From Exophiala sp. HKRS030 (Eukaryota > Ascomycota > Eurotiomycetes > Chaetothyriales > Herpotrichiellaceae): DNA of 64,000 bases. Shown here piece after piece: positions 11,372 to 21,644 of the stretch. Within the stretch, counting starts at the first letter, position 1, and every line of letters starts with the position of its first letter. Below the pieces are notes generated by a model. That model was not told the DNA's origin, did not search any database, and saw nothing but the letters and a program-made list of their open reading frames with translations. Where the stretch lies: contig JAHWDD010000002.1 of NCBI GenBank assembly GCA_023897205.1, positions 5,208,001 to 5,272,000 of the forward strand, read 5' to 3'. A program made the translations under genes and the position numbers.

Positions 11372-12361
11372 AGATAGGTGCCAAGGCGACGAGAACGTTT
11401 AGAAATAGGGGGTTGGAGATTCAATCGTTAGCGAGTACAGATTATGGTCCTGTTTGGGTACTGTCTTGTGTGGTCTGAGGTTCATTGACGTAGAGAACGA
11501 AGCCGGCGTCCTAGGGATACCGGATATAGGATTTCGTTTTTGGTTCAAAATTCACATTCTTAATTCATACTTTATCCGTCTCTATCGACTTACAGTCCGA
11601 ACTTACTTATGACATATGTTCACAAGGCACTACTCCGTACACATATTACCCCTGAGTGGCGGAAACACGTGGCTTAGGCTGCCCGCAGAAAATACTTAGT
11701 CACCATGAGTAGCAGATATCCTACCCCAGCTGAATCCTGATTGAAAAAGATAAAGCGCTGGGCTTCTTTTAGTAAGAGTAAGAGACTCGTCCAGATCCGA
11801 AGGATACCCGGCCCAATCCTCCAATCACAACCTTTGAATTAATCGCCACCCAAGTTTTTCTCACTTTTGTTGGTTGGCACCTAGGTGGTTGGTATCCTAG
11901 AGTGCCTAGGTAGTATCTACTAGGTAGTGTGCAGTGAGCACTGACTGGGCGGCCGCAGGATTCTATCTCGAGGCAACTTATTTTTATTCCCTACCGCAAG
12001 TCCCTCACGTTAGTTCGACCACGTGCACAAGACTCACCTGCAGGCATCCCGTAGCTGCCCGTTGATTACTCCAATCAGGCATCTGACTCTGCCTGACCGC
12101 CTTTGATCCCTCTCTCAGCCTGATCTGATACCTGAGTTTTTTTTCTCCCTTTTTCATCTCTTCTACACACCCACCCTTTACACTCAACCCTTCCACTCTT
12201 CCAACATCCACTGATTATCTGGACCATAAAACCCACTCAAGTCCCCCCGACCCAGTAGTCCAGACTTGTATCTCTTCCGCCATCTTCCGAATTGGAACGA
12301 CGACATCCGTCCATTCATCCAGCTACAGCAAAATTCCCAAGTAATCGTCCCCAGACTCACA
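11372..12361. other. intergenic region
   Basis: No gene is supported. It contains a TACTCCGTA word at 11631-11639 and CCTAGG words around 11880-11910, then the leader of the small zinc-finger gene. Confidence 0.55.
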
Positions 12362-13355
12362 ATGGGTAACGGCGCCAAAGCACAGCAGAAGCGTGATCGC
12401 AACAAGACCGATAGCAAGAAGGAACCTCAGAGTCAATTGAAGACGGTGAGTTCGCTTTTTTCTTGTTTGTTTTCTTAGGTTTTTGGTGCTTGTTTGTCGT
12501 GGCGGGTTGAGATCCCTCTTGATGGCTTCATGTTCTGAGGAAGGGGTGTGTATCCCCTGGGTTTGGTTCTGTTCGTTTTGTCTTCCTTTTCTGATGTTCA
12601 CGAACCTGGACTCTGGATACCATTGGAACTGGATCTCTACAACGACTCTTGCGGTCTCCTCGGTGTGGATCAAGATCTCCGATAGAGGTTGCGCTTACTG
12701 CAAGAATTGAAAAATCTCATCCAGCGTCAGAACCTGGAGACACCCGCATTGTCCATGGACCCCATTTCTTTGATGGCTGGTTCTCCGTGTCCTTCAAACC
12801 TCACGGTGTGAGACTCTCTTAGGGAGAGATCAAACCAGCCACCAATCTGGATTCACCACCTAGAATCAAACCCGCTACGCATTACAGCCTTTGGGTTGTC
12901 ACATGCACCACATCAATGCCATCTCTATGGTCAAGCCTTCCGTCTCATTCCCCTTCCACCCCAAGCAACATCACTGGAATCCCGCACGCCGGAATTCAAG
13001 CATACCCCGACCAGCACAGAAGGAGAACACAATAGACACAGCCGCAAAACCGAATTTCAGGACCAGCGGAACCACTCTCTATCGATCCTCACAGCAAAAA
13101 CTCCCAACCTCAACATGATCCATATCATCATTAGATAGAAATTTCCTCTCTTTCTTCCCTTTGCTCCTCCCATCGTATGCCCAAGCAAAAATCCAGCACT
13201 AATTCCGCCTCTTCTAACGCCTCGATCAGAACGCCGCAGCGCAAACCTACAAATGCAAGTCATGCTTCCAAACATTCCAGAGCACGACAGCACGCAAAGC
13301 CCTTGAGCAGCACGCTGCGGATCGCCATTCGAAGAAATTCGAGGATTGCTTTTAG
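12362..13355 (+). CDS. small C2H2 zinc-finger protein of the SERF/At2g23090-like type
   Basis: A 69-residue protein built from two exons, 12362-12445 (28 codons, MGNGAKAQQKRDRNK...) and 13230-13355. The first exon has the Lys/Arg/Gln-rich SERF-like N-terminus. The second encodes one zinc finger, KCKSCFQTFQ then LEQHAADRHSKKFEDCF, with Cys-x2-Cys and His-x4-His spacing and the family ending. Both ends match the known layout of this small eukaryotic family, whose role is poorly defined. The intron is 784 bases, far longer than others in the window, but GTGAGT and CAG borders keep phase and no extra exon is needed. Neither exon is obvious as an isolated ORF, so the gene is easily missed. Confidence 0.82.
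12446..13229 (+). other. unusually long intron of the small zinc-finger gene
   Basis: 784 bases with GTGAGT donor and ATCAG acceptor. No coding or RNA element was recognised inside. Typical introns in this window are 43-180 bases. Confidence 0.65.
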
Positions 13356-15119
13356 ATGGGCACGCATACGATAAGGACGATGATGTTGACGACGACGACG
13401 ACGACAAAGCAGCGGCCAGGGCGAACGGAGTAGTGGAGATGGTGACCAAGGTGCATCTGAGTGATTCAAGTTTTTTCGACATGGCTATGAAGATTCTGGC
13501 GTTGATGATGCGGATGATGTGACTCTACTGCATGGGCAGACGCAAGGCAGAATCAGTGACACAGACAGACTAGGATTGTGGTTTGTGGGAGAGGGGGAGG
13601 AGACATGACAGACGTGGGTTCGCAGTCACGGCAAAGCGTGGCGCGCCCGGTCAAGGAGGCGTGACAGGAACACGGCACTCAATCTTGCTTCGTTGCACAT
13701 CCATCCGCTGGGAGCGCCTGTCCGTTCCTGTCATCGTGTCGTATCTATGCTCCTCTCCCATCATCTCGACATGACACGACACTTGCACGCAGACCGGACG
13801 GATGAGCTCGACCGCTGAAAATGTCGAGAGATTTGGAAGCATCACGACCTCTGGTCAATGTCACTGCTACTACAACAACTCCCCAACGTCACAGCACAGT
13901 CAATCCCGACCTGGGCTTGTCCATTATTTTTCCTCTGCCTCTTCCTCTTCCTTTTCCTCCTTCCTCTATAAAACCAACGCAGGCTCTTCCCATGACACCG
14001 CCGACATCTCCTTACAATCTATACATGACGTTGATCTGATCCTGAACCCTGAGAGTGGAGGAAACAGGGACAGAGAGAGACACACACCCAAGGGGAGATG
14101 CAGTGCGTGCGCGGCAGACGAGTCAGGTATATATCATTAGCAAGGCGTTTCATTTTCCCTTTTCTGTTTTATTTCTTTCTTTCCATTCCATTCCGTGTCG
14201 TTTCTTTTGATTTTCATTCTTTCCTTAGTTCGTCTCTCTTTTCCTCTGCTTGTCTTTTCTCCCCATTCATTTCCACCTTTTGGTTGATAACCCGTGTACA
14301 AGCCAAGCTGATTCAACGTATGCGTATGCGTATGCGAATGTGTGTGCGTGTGTGTATTTGTTTGTGTGCGTCTATGTGTATCTGTGTATGAATCGAACTT
14401 AGCACCCAGACGATGAAACACAAATCTTTCGGACTGCCTCTACAACCTACGCCGTACCACGTGCGCCTCAACGGATAACTTCTCAGAGAGTAGATTGCTG
14501 AGCTACATAATGTCGTGAGGTTGGTTGTTGATAGGGAAGCTTGCTATCGCGCGATAGAGCATTTTGGGTAATCACGAAAAAGTAGACACAAAGTTTCAAG
14601 AGTTCGTATTGTGCGCCAGGTATATACTATACGACAAGTATGGAAAACAGATGACGACGACGACGATGATTTTCCCGGACTTGGGAAGAAGCGGCGAGTT
14701 AGATGGCGACAAAGGGTCGATAGGATGGATTTGTTCAAGTGAGAAATAAAAGTGAGCAATAAGAGCCCGACCAAGCTGCAAGGGTGCCACTCCCAGATGA
14801 CACAAACAAAAGTACAGATTTCGCGGCCAGAAACCATATTGATCGTTGATCGTCGATCGTCCCGACCACCGCCTATCGGCCAGTATCTTCTTGTTTCCTC
14901 TGAAAAGCTCTCCGGCACACCGGTAATAGCAAAATACACGAGGTGAATGTCGTTGAAATGGAAGGAACAGTACCGACACCAGCACCACCGCCAGCGCCAC
15001 CACCAGACTGTTGAACAGACTCATGAGCGCCAATTGACAGCCCGAACTCATCCGGATACTGGATTCAAAGTTAGCCATTTTCATGCAGCGTCCCAACTAT
15101 CTCCCCATCTTTCATTCAT
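13356..15119. other. convergent intergenic region with microsatellites
   Basis: No gene is supported. It holds a GAC triplet run at about 13387-13405, a CT/TTC-rich tract at about 13930-13970 and 14150-14275, a GTATGC hexamer run at 14318-14341 followed by TGTGTG, and CACCAG-type triplets near 14975-15005. The far end is the 3' side of the DUF2408 gene. Confidence 0.6.
14318..14375 (+). repeat. GTATGC hexamer and TG-rich microsatellite
   Basis: Tandem GTATGC units followed by TGTGTGCG-type units, in non-coding DNA. Confidence 0.8.
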
Positions 15120-16604
15120 TCATTCATCATTATCACTTTCTTTCTCGGCGTCAGTTCTCAGCTCATAAGCAAGATCATAACATTCGGCGAGAAGATCATT
15201 GACACTGCCTTGGCCCTCGGGGATGTCCTTTCCAATTTGAAATTTCCCATCCACTCTCATATTGTCGATTGAGTTCAATTTCATGCTATATGGGTATAAT
15301 TCACGAGGATTAGAAACACCGCCGGCTTTCTTGACTTCGACTAGGCACTTTCGTAGGGTGAGTAATTGATTGTATATTGGTAGGAGAGCCTCCGAGACTG
15401 GCTCCGAAGCAATGAGGAGTTGATAGATATAGGCATAGCCTCGGCGGATGAGATAGAGCAATGTCTACCGAAAAACATTAGCGTGAGACAGCCGATGACG
15501 CGGGGTATGACCTACTCTTTGAGCGTGTAAATCAGCTGGTCGACCCTCGGCGTCGAAAAAGTTGCCGTCTCGCCTGGAATCGTCAATCCGATCTAACTTC
15601 CTCTGCCACATGAACAAATCGGTTTCGCGAAGAGACCATGCTTGAGTCATTGTCAGTCGATCGAGCTGGTTTCGGATCTCGATTAGCTGATCGTAGGTTT
15701 CCTGGAAACGTTCATCTATTTTGCCTTGTCTGTTCGTGGTGTTAGTAAGTGTTCTTGTTGGTCTGCGGGGTAGCCGGGTAGTACTTTTCCTCAACAATTT
15801 CTGTAAATTTGAGACAGCGTTCAAGTAATGGCACGACTAGGTCTTGCCCAGAAGACACCTGACCAGATTCATCGGGTAGTTTGCCATCTTGCATTGTTGA
15901 CTGGATCTGGATCAATTGATCGCGAAGTTCTTGAAGGTCCTTTTGCGAGAACTAGGGTGGTCAGTACTCAAAGCAGAAAGAGATGAAATGTAACAAGATA
16001 CCTTGCTTCTGGTGTTGAGAGCGGCGATGGCTCGCAATATTGAGACTAGTTTCTCCCACACGGGGACCATATCGGGAGAGAGGGTGGACAAGAAAGCTCG
16101 TAACTCCTTCAACATTCCCTGGCAAATTTCCAGGCGATAACGAACCCTCGTAATCAGGTCCGGGGAATATTTGTCCTTGCCAATCTCAAGTGTAGATTCC
16201 ATCTTTGACAGTGTATGCTCGAGGCTGGCCAAGTCTTTTTTGCTATAAAAGTTTGCTTCCTTGAGGTGATGGCAAAGGCGCATGATATTGCCGGTGACAG
16301 CGTAGAGTGCAGGTGCTTCGTTATTTCGGCCGACAGCCATGAAGAAAAGGGAGATGAGTTGTAGGCAGTCATCGAGAACGGTGTCGACGCGGTTCTGAAC
16401 CAGGTGTTCTGGGCCTCGAACCTCGTTGAGAATGTGGACTTGTTCAATGACTTGATCATAGAGGGGTAGGACATCGGAGGATTTGACATAGGTACTCTTG
16501 TCTTGTTTGAGGAGTAGGAGATTATCTCTGATCAATAACAACTTATCCAAGATTGGTTTCTCTTGCGGCCCAACAGGGGCATTTGTTATTGGAGAATCAG
16601 CCAT
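15120..16604 (-). CDS. DUF2408 / UPF0662 family protein
   Basis: Conserved fungal protein of unknown function. Four exons on the minus strand: 16604-16002, 15951-15785, 15729-15516 and 15464-15120. They join in frame to 442 residues. The protein is mainly helical, with two related halves: KPILDKLLLIRDNLLLLKQ near the N-terminus, and FQETYDQLIEIRNQLDRL plus MLYLIRRGYAYIYQLL later. The family has this repeated DUF2408 layout. All introns are 50-54 bases. The donor of intron 2 is GTACTA, which is weak, but it is the only choice that gives EEKQGKIDERF, and a TACTAAC branch site precedes its acceptor. The C-terminus is acidic (EKESDNDE). Function is not known; confidence is for the family. Confidence 0.87.
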
Positions 16605-17325
16605 GATGGGGGATGACCATGTGAGGTAGAAGTGCGGCGAAGGTTGAGGGGGGTAATATAGGGAAAGAGAGGGTTGAAGTGGGATGAAAAGGGTTTGAGT
16701 CAGAGTGAGAATGAGTATAAGAATGTTCTTGTAAGTCTGCGAAGAGTTGAGGCGATCAGCAAGAACTTGAGTAAATGTGTAATTGTGTAATTAGCTAGAG
16801 AAATAGAGAAGAGTGCAGGTGGTTTGTATACCAAGGTGTGAAGGAGAGTAAAATGCCCGCATTGCCCCAGATGCTGATCATAAGAGTCACTACGCAGGTA
16901 CGTAGGTATGGGAGGTACATACGTTTGATAGGCGTGGGTAGGTTAGGTACATCCCTAGGTACCTATGTAGGTTACCTGCTACCCGAAGGTTATGGCGGTG
17001 GCCAAGCGTAGGGAAAAGTCTTGACTACGGGAAGATTCCTAGGTAGGTACCCCAAGTAGGAGGTCGACAGCCTGGACTGGAGGCGAGTGGGATGAAGGTC
17101 TGGCTGAAGGACTGGCGACCAAATGAAGGCGACATGCGCAATTGGGTCGCCTCTGCCCCGCCACTGAAGCCTAAGGAGCCCCTCGGTCCAACTGAGCAAT
17201 CGTGGAGGCACCCGGGGAACTAAGTTAGTGGGAGCCTCGACTAAGTTAGCCTGGAGCTGTCTGACCGTGGGTACCAGGACCTTGAGATTCCGTGGGATTC
17301 CAAGCAAAGGGCTAGAGGCACCTTG

Positions 17326-17356
17326 TACGGAGTAGTTAGGTAGGCACTACTCCGTA
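17326..17356. repeat. 9-base inverted repeat TACGGAGTA / TACTCCGTA
   Basis: A perfect 9-base stem with a 13-base loop, made from two copies of a word that recurs in the spacers of the left half of the window. Confidence 0.7.
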
Positions 17357-17378
17357 AGTATGGAGCAGCCTGAGGCAG

Positions 17379-17403
17379 CCTGTGGCCTGTGGCCTGTGGC
17401 CTG
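17379..17403. repeat. CTGTGGC tandem repeat
   Basis: About three and a half units of a 7-base word in non-coding DNA. Confidence 0.75.
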
Positions 17404-19616
17404 CAGCATCCGGAGGCTGAAGCACCACTGATAAGTGACTGGCAACTCCAGATTTTGCCCCTCGCTAGAGGCTTGGCATTCACAAGGCTTGACCCTCAAC
17501 CACACAGTCCACACCTGATTACCTGAGAAATCCTGATCTCAAGCTGTCCTCTTCATCACTCTTTCGATCTAATTGCCACTTCTCATGTCGACAAATTGGT
17601 CATTGACCTCCAGATGAGATTCATAACTCAGCCAGATTCATTACTAATGTCCATTGGCCACCGACTTGGACCTGTCTACCTCTTACATCTGCGTTTCCTT
17701 GTTAGTAGGTTGATAATACCTAGGTAACCATCACCCTCCAATGCCTGACAAATCCCTATCGACTCCTTGCACATCAGAGTGTCTCTCTCCAACTTGAAAT
17801 TGCAGCTGTTCTTGAACAGGTTGTCGGTGTGATAGTACTTTCCGATGATAATCGCATTGGAGAATCCTCATTGGCGTTTCGCTGCTTATGTCGGGAGGCA
17901 TTCTTGTTAGCCGTGTAATGCTGCTCTGCAAGACTAGGACAGAATGACTTTCTTCCGTCGAGGCAAATTCTTCCACGCGTTCGTTTTCCTTTTAATGGGA
18001 ACAGCACATTCCATGATCGCGAGTGGTGAGCCGTCAAACTCTGATATCTCTACAGCGACTCTTTCAGTCCTGAGGAAGCACACGTGATTCAGACACGCTG
18101 AACACGATTTCTTTATCCATACAGCAGTTGGGCTCGAGCATGGATCAAGTGGGATGGAGCTTTTCCTTGGGAACTTTTTTGTTTCACCAAGTATTGGGAC
18201 ACTGCTATCTAAGGTGACCGCCGGTTCGTTGATGGTAGCTCCCTGCTCAGAAACGACATCTCTTCCAACTCTTCCACGAACTTCGAAAGTTTGACTGGCA
18301 CTGCTGGGTTTTTCAAAACGAAGTCGATACTCGTTTGCAAAATCCTTATAGTGTGGCTGTCTCTAGTTCTCTCCTGGTGAAGAACAAGCCACTTGGAGTC
18401 GGAGCATTGGATTTCTTGAGTGCTACTTTCTTGTCACATACGGCCTATACCAAGATTCTACTTCTAGTTGCGCAGAGCTCATCATCAGGTATGATACATC
18501 CAACAAGCTCGTGAGAGACTTCGATTGGTCATATATCCAAATGGCTGTCGAAGCAGACCATTGGTATGTCCCAGTTTTGCGCTTACGCCACGCACCTTTG
18601 ACCGAGCCAACAACTCTTAGAGAGTTGGCAACCAAGGTAGGGTCTAGCAGCCTTCAAACATGGACGACATGCAAGCTGGTAGACCAGTGCAAGAAGTGCT
18701 GAAAGATTGACGGAGATTGGATGATGTGCTATGGCTACAGTCTTGCCTTGTACGACATCGTCACTCGAACCATGCCATCAAGCGAGAAGTCGGTCCATTG
18801 GTTTGTACAATGTGTCACCCCACTAACATCCGTCTGAATATTATATTTAGCTCATTTGCACTACAGGTGCAAAGTGCTGATCTCAATCAAGGCCATTCGA
18901 TATCTGCGAAACACTTCGCCTTTACGAATATTGAATTCCTCGAGTCGCTCGAATTCACGTGTCCCTACCAGACCAAGAAGCAATCAAATTTGCGGACAGT
19001 TGGTCTCCTCATATTTCTTCATTTCGTGCGACTGGTTGTGGGGTGCCCCTCTGCTTCATGCTTAATAGGAGCCTGATTCAAACCCGAGTTATATGGCATT
19101 TCTTCATCCAGATTCGAGTCTTGACGTATCCTCTTCACAGTAAGTAAATATCAGAGATCTAGAAAATCCGAACCGTTGGACTCATTCTCGAGTTTGTCCC
19201 ACCCGCCAGGCTGTACCAATTAGTACTTAGTTCACGAAATCTACCCGAATACGAGCGCTTGCTTGAACTTCGCAACAGCCTCCTATGCAATTCTTCTCCA
19301 CGAGTCTATATATAGCTTGCACATATGCATCGCGAATTTCGTCCATCAAGCTATGGATCCAATCTCGTCGCGGTTTTCATGTTCATGTCATGAGATACCC
19401 AACCCTGATGCCGATAACTGCCGGCAGATTCCTGGCCCTAAATTTAGATATCTCAACGACCCGATATCTCGCTTGGATACTCATCAGACAACCCCATCTT
19501 CATACATCATCGTTGCACAGGGATACGTTGCTATATAGACATATGTTCGATCATAGAAGTTCTTCCAATGTTAAATTGTTTCTCTATAGACGAACTTCGA
19601 ATAGCAAACTCCGCCA

Positions 19617-20309
19617 ATGTCTGCAAAAGATATTCTCAACCTATCCATCGATCAGTCCGTGACCCTGCGGCCAAGGCAAATCTTCTGTTTGCGCTCTGGA
19701 GTACAAACAACCCATTCGGAGATCATTGACCTGACTAGACCACTCCTCTCCAAATATCATGAAGACATCACCCCAGAGCTTCATGAAGTAGCCCAGATCT
19801 ACCTCCGGGCCAACCCAGTCCTCAATCCCCTTTGGCAGCTAATCGGAGTGCAAAAGTTCATCAACGCCTCACTGGCCGTCAGCGAACCCTCATCTCCTAC
19901 CATCGAACTCGCTCGGGTCCGCTCGCAGCTCCTGAGCTTCGGGACAGTTCATATCCGCTTCCCGCCAGGTTCGCCTCACAGTTCCCACGAGATCATCGTC
20001 AGGCCAATCTCCTACATGAGCCGGGCACAATCGTTCGTTCAGGATAGTGTGCCTTATTCCTGGGAGATATCCACCACCGCGGCTACGTCCGTCACCACGG
20101 CCAAGAAGCTGCACCTTTTCAAGGCGGTGGCGGGCAAAAAGTTCGAAATCGCTCGCTACAGTACCGAGGATGGAAAGTTTGGCCTCGGCGGATTGCTTGT
20201 GTTCGACGACACAGAAATTGATTCATTGGTGGTATCACTGACATTGATCGGTGTCCTGACCCAGAATGACTCGTTCTTCGCCCCTGGGTTGGACTTGGCC
20301 AAGAACTAA
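19617..20309 (+). CDS. unrecognised protein, 230 residues
   Basis: I do not recognise this gene. The open frame is the only long one in the area. The product is of ordinary composition, without a signal peptide or clear membrane segment. The first ~100 residues look helical (HEVAQIYLRANPVLNPLWQLIG). The second half looks beta-rich: VHIRFPPGS, VPYSWEIST, KKLHLFKAVAGKKFEIARY, then GGLLVFDDTEIDSLVVSLTLIGVL. That last pattern loosely recalls tubby/scramblase-like lipid-binding proteins of fungi, but this is only an impression. The start is the first ATG in frame. Flanks are long non-coding stretches, so context gives no clue. It may be a lineage-specific gene. Confidence 0.6.
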   Translation: MSAKDILNLSIDQSVTLRPRQIFCLRSGVQTTHSEIIDLTRPLLSKYHEDITPELHEVAQIYLRANPVLNPLWQLIGVQKFINASLAVSEPSSPTIELARVRSQLLSFGTVHIRFPPGSPHSSHEIIVRPISYMSRAQSFVQDSVPYSWEISTTAATSVTTAKKLHLFKAVAGKKFEIARYSTEDGKFGLGGLLVFDDTEIDSLVVSLTLIGVLTQNDSFFAPGLDLAKN

Positions 20310-21644
20310 ATCGTTCGTGAATGTGAATCGCTATGGCACCTGCCGCCATGCCGCTGTCGTCGACATTCTGAGAGAGTTATTTTCCTCCTGGCCCTCGAAA
20401 GAAGGTCACCCGATTGCCTCGACTGCCACACGAGGGAGGCGTGGAAGTACACTACTGCAATGTCAATCGGCCTGAGGGCAGAACGAATAAAGTTCACACT
20501 TAATCAGGAATCAGTAGAACTTTGATCCTTCATTCCATAAAACATGTCGCACACCACAACTAGGACGAAAGCTGTGTCGTTCTTATATGCTGTGCACGCG
20601 AAAGCTAGGAGATCCCAAGTCCCATTCACAAAGTGCACATTGACCCTGTTCGAATCACTGCATACTGCCCAGCGTGCCCAGGCAATACCATTTGTGTGAG
20701 CAGGGCAAAGAAGGATAAGGAAAACAAGAACGACTAGGAAAGTTTCGGAAGGGAGGGAAAAATGAGAAGATTAGCACAAGGCGGCGCCATGGTTGTCCCG
20801 AAGAATGCTGATCTTGGCGTCGGAACCCCTCTCTTCCCCCATCATGGAACATGCCTGCGTTGACGTTGATTCCTTCAATCGAACGATGAAAATAGTTTCC
20901 ATGGACTCATTCCTCTGTGAAAAGCTCTCTCAACCTTGGCTCACCGCTTCATCACAACACTCACTGAAAAGATGTCGCTCAGCCAGGTGAAAATGCTCTG
21001 CCCAAGCTTGCGGTTCAGGCAAATGACGTTCTCCCTTGGCAGATTGACTAGCATTTTCACCGACTTGCCTCTGGCCAGCAATAGTCGACTCAAAGAGAAG
21101 ATGGTAAGCTTTCTAGCATGTTATCCATGCCTACATATTCAATCTGTAAAGGAACCTGGACGCGGATGTTGCCCGAGCCTTCGTCCGCCCAGATTCCTGA
21201 CTCCACCACGCAAGTTCGGAAAGCTGATCGAAGCTAAAACAAGCCACATCGCTTTACCAGGCCCTCATTATCTCCACTCCTCGCGGGACAGGGTTCAAAC
21301 TACGTCAGTTGACACGATGTCCCAAGGTACCCGCACGATTACTCGACTTTTCTCTCCTCCCCTGACAGCTGGTGTCACCGTTCGCTTGGTGCTAAGAACG
21401 ACTACTTCCACAAGTCAAAGTCCCATCTGTCCTTTTGTGGGATTTCAGGAGATCGTCAACTTTTCCTGCTGATCTGCAAGGCTGTGCTTTCAGGCTCATT
21501 CGTTTAAAACCATCGGATCTGTCGCATGATAAGAAAACAATCAAACCCGCGCCAACAACCCAGTCAGCAACTTGCACAATCGTCAATATGTGGTAGACCT
21601 TTGGAAGAACATGTGTCAACGCTGGGCCGCATCGGCATTCGAAA
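20310..21644. other. intergenic region upstream of histidine kinase
   Basis: An ORF at 20936-21472 (178 codons) exists, but its product has no recognisable domain and an irregular composition, so it is not called. The rest shows nothing specific. Confidence 0.5.

Larger units (their letters stand above)
16605..19616. other. 3 kb intergenic region
   Basis: No gene is supported. It contains CCTAGGTACCT words near 16950 and 17040, an inverted pair of TACGGAGTA at 17326-17334 and 17348-17356, and a CTGTGGC tandem at about 17379-17403. The ORFs between 17700 and 19600 are short, overlap in many frames and show no family features. Confidence 0.55.

Noticed and set aside
14596..15096. 166-codon minus-strand ORF
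   Set aside because: Low-complexity hydrophobic and serine-rich translation over simple-sequence DNA. No family features.
20936..21472. 178-codon ORF upstream of the histidine kinase
   Set aside because: No domain, irregular composition, and no splice partner that joins it to the kinase. Likely chance.
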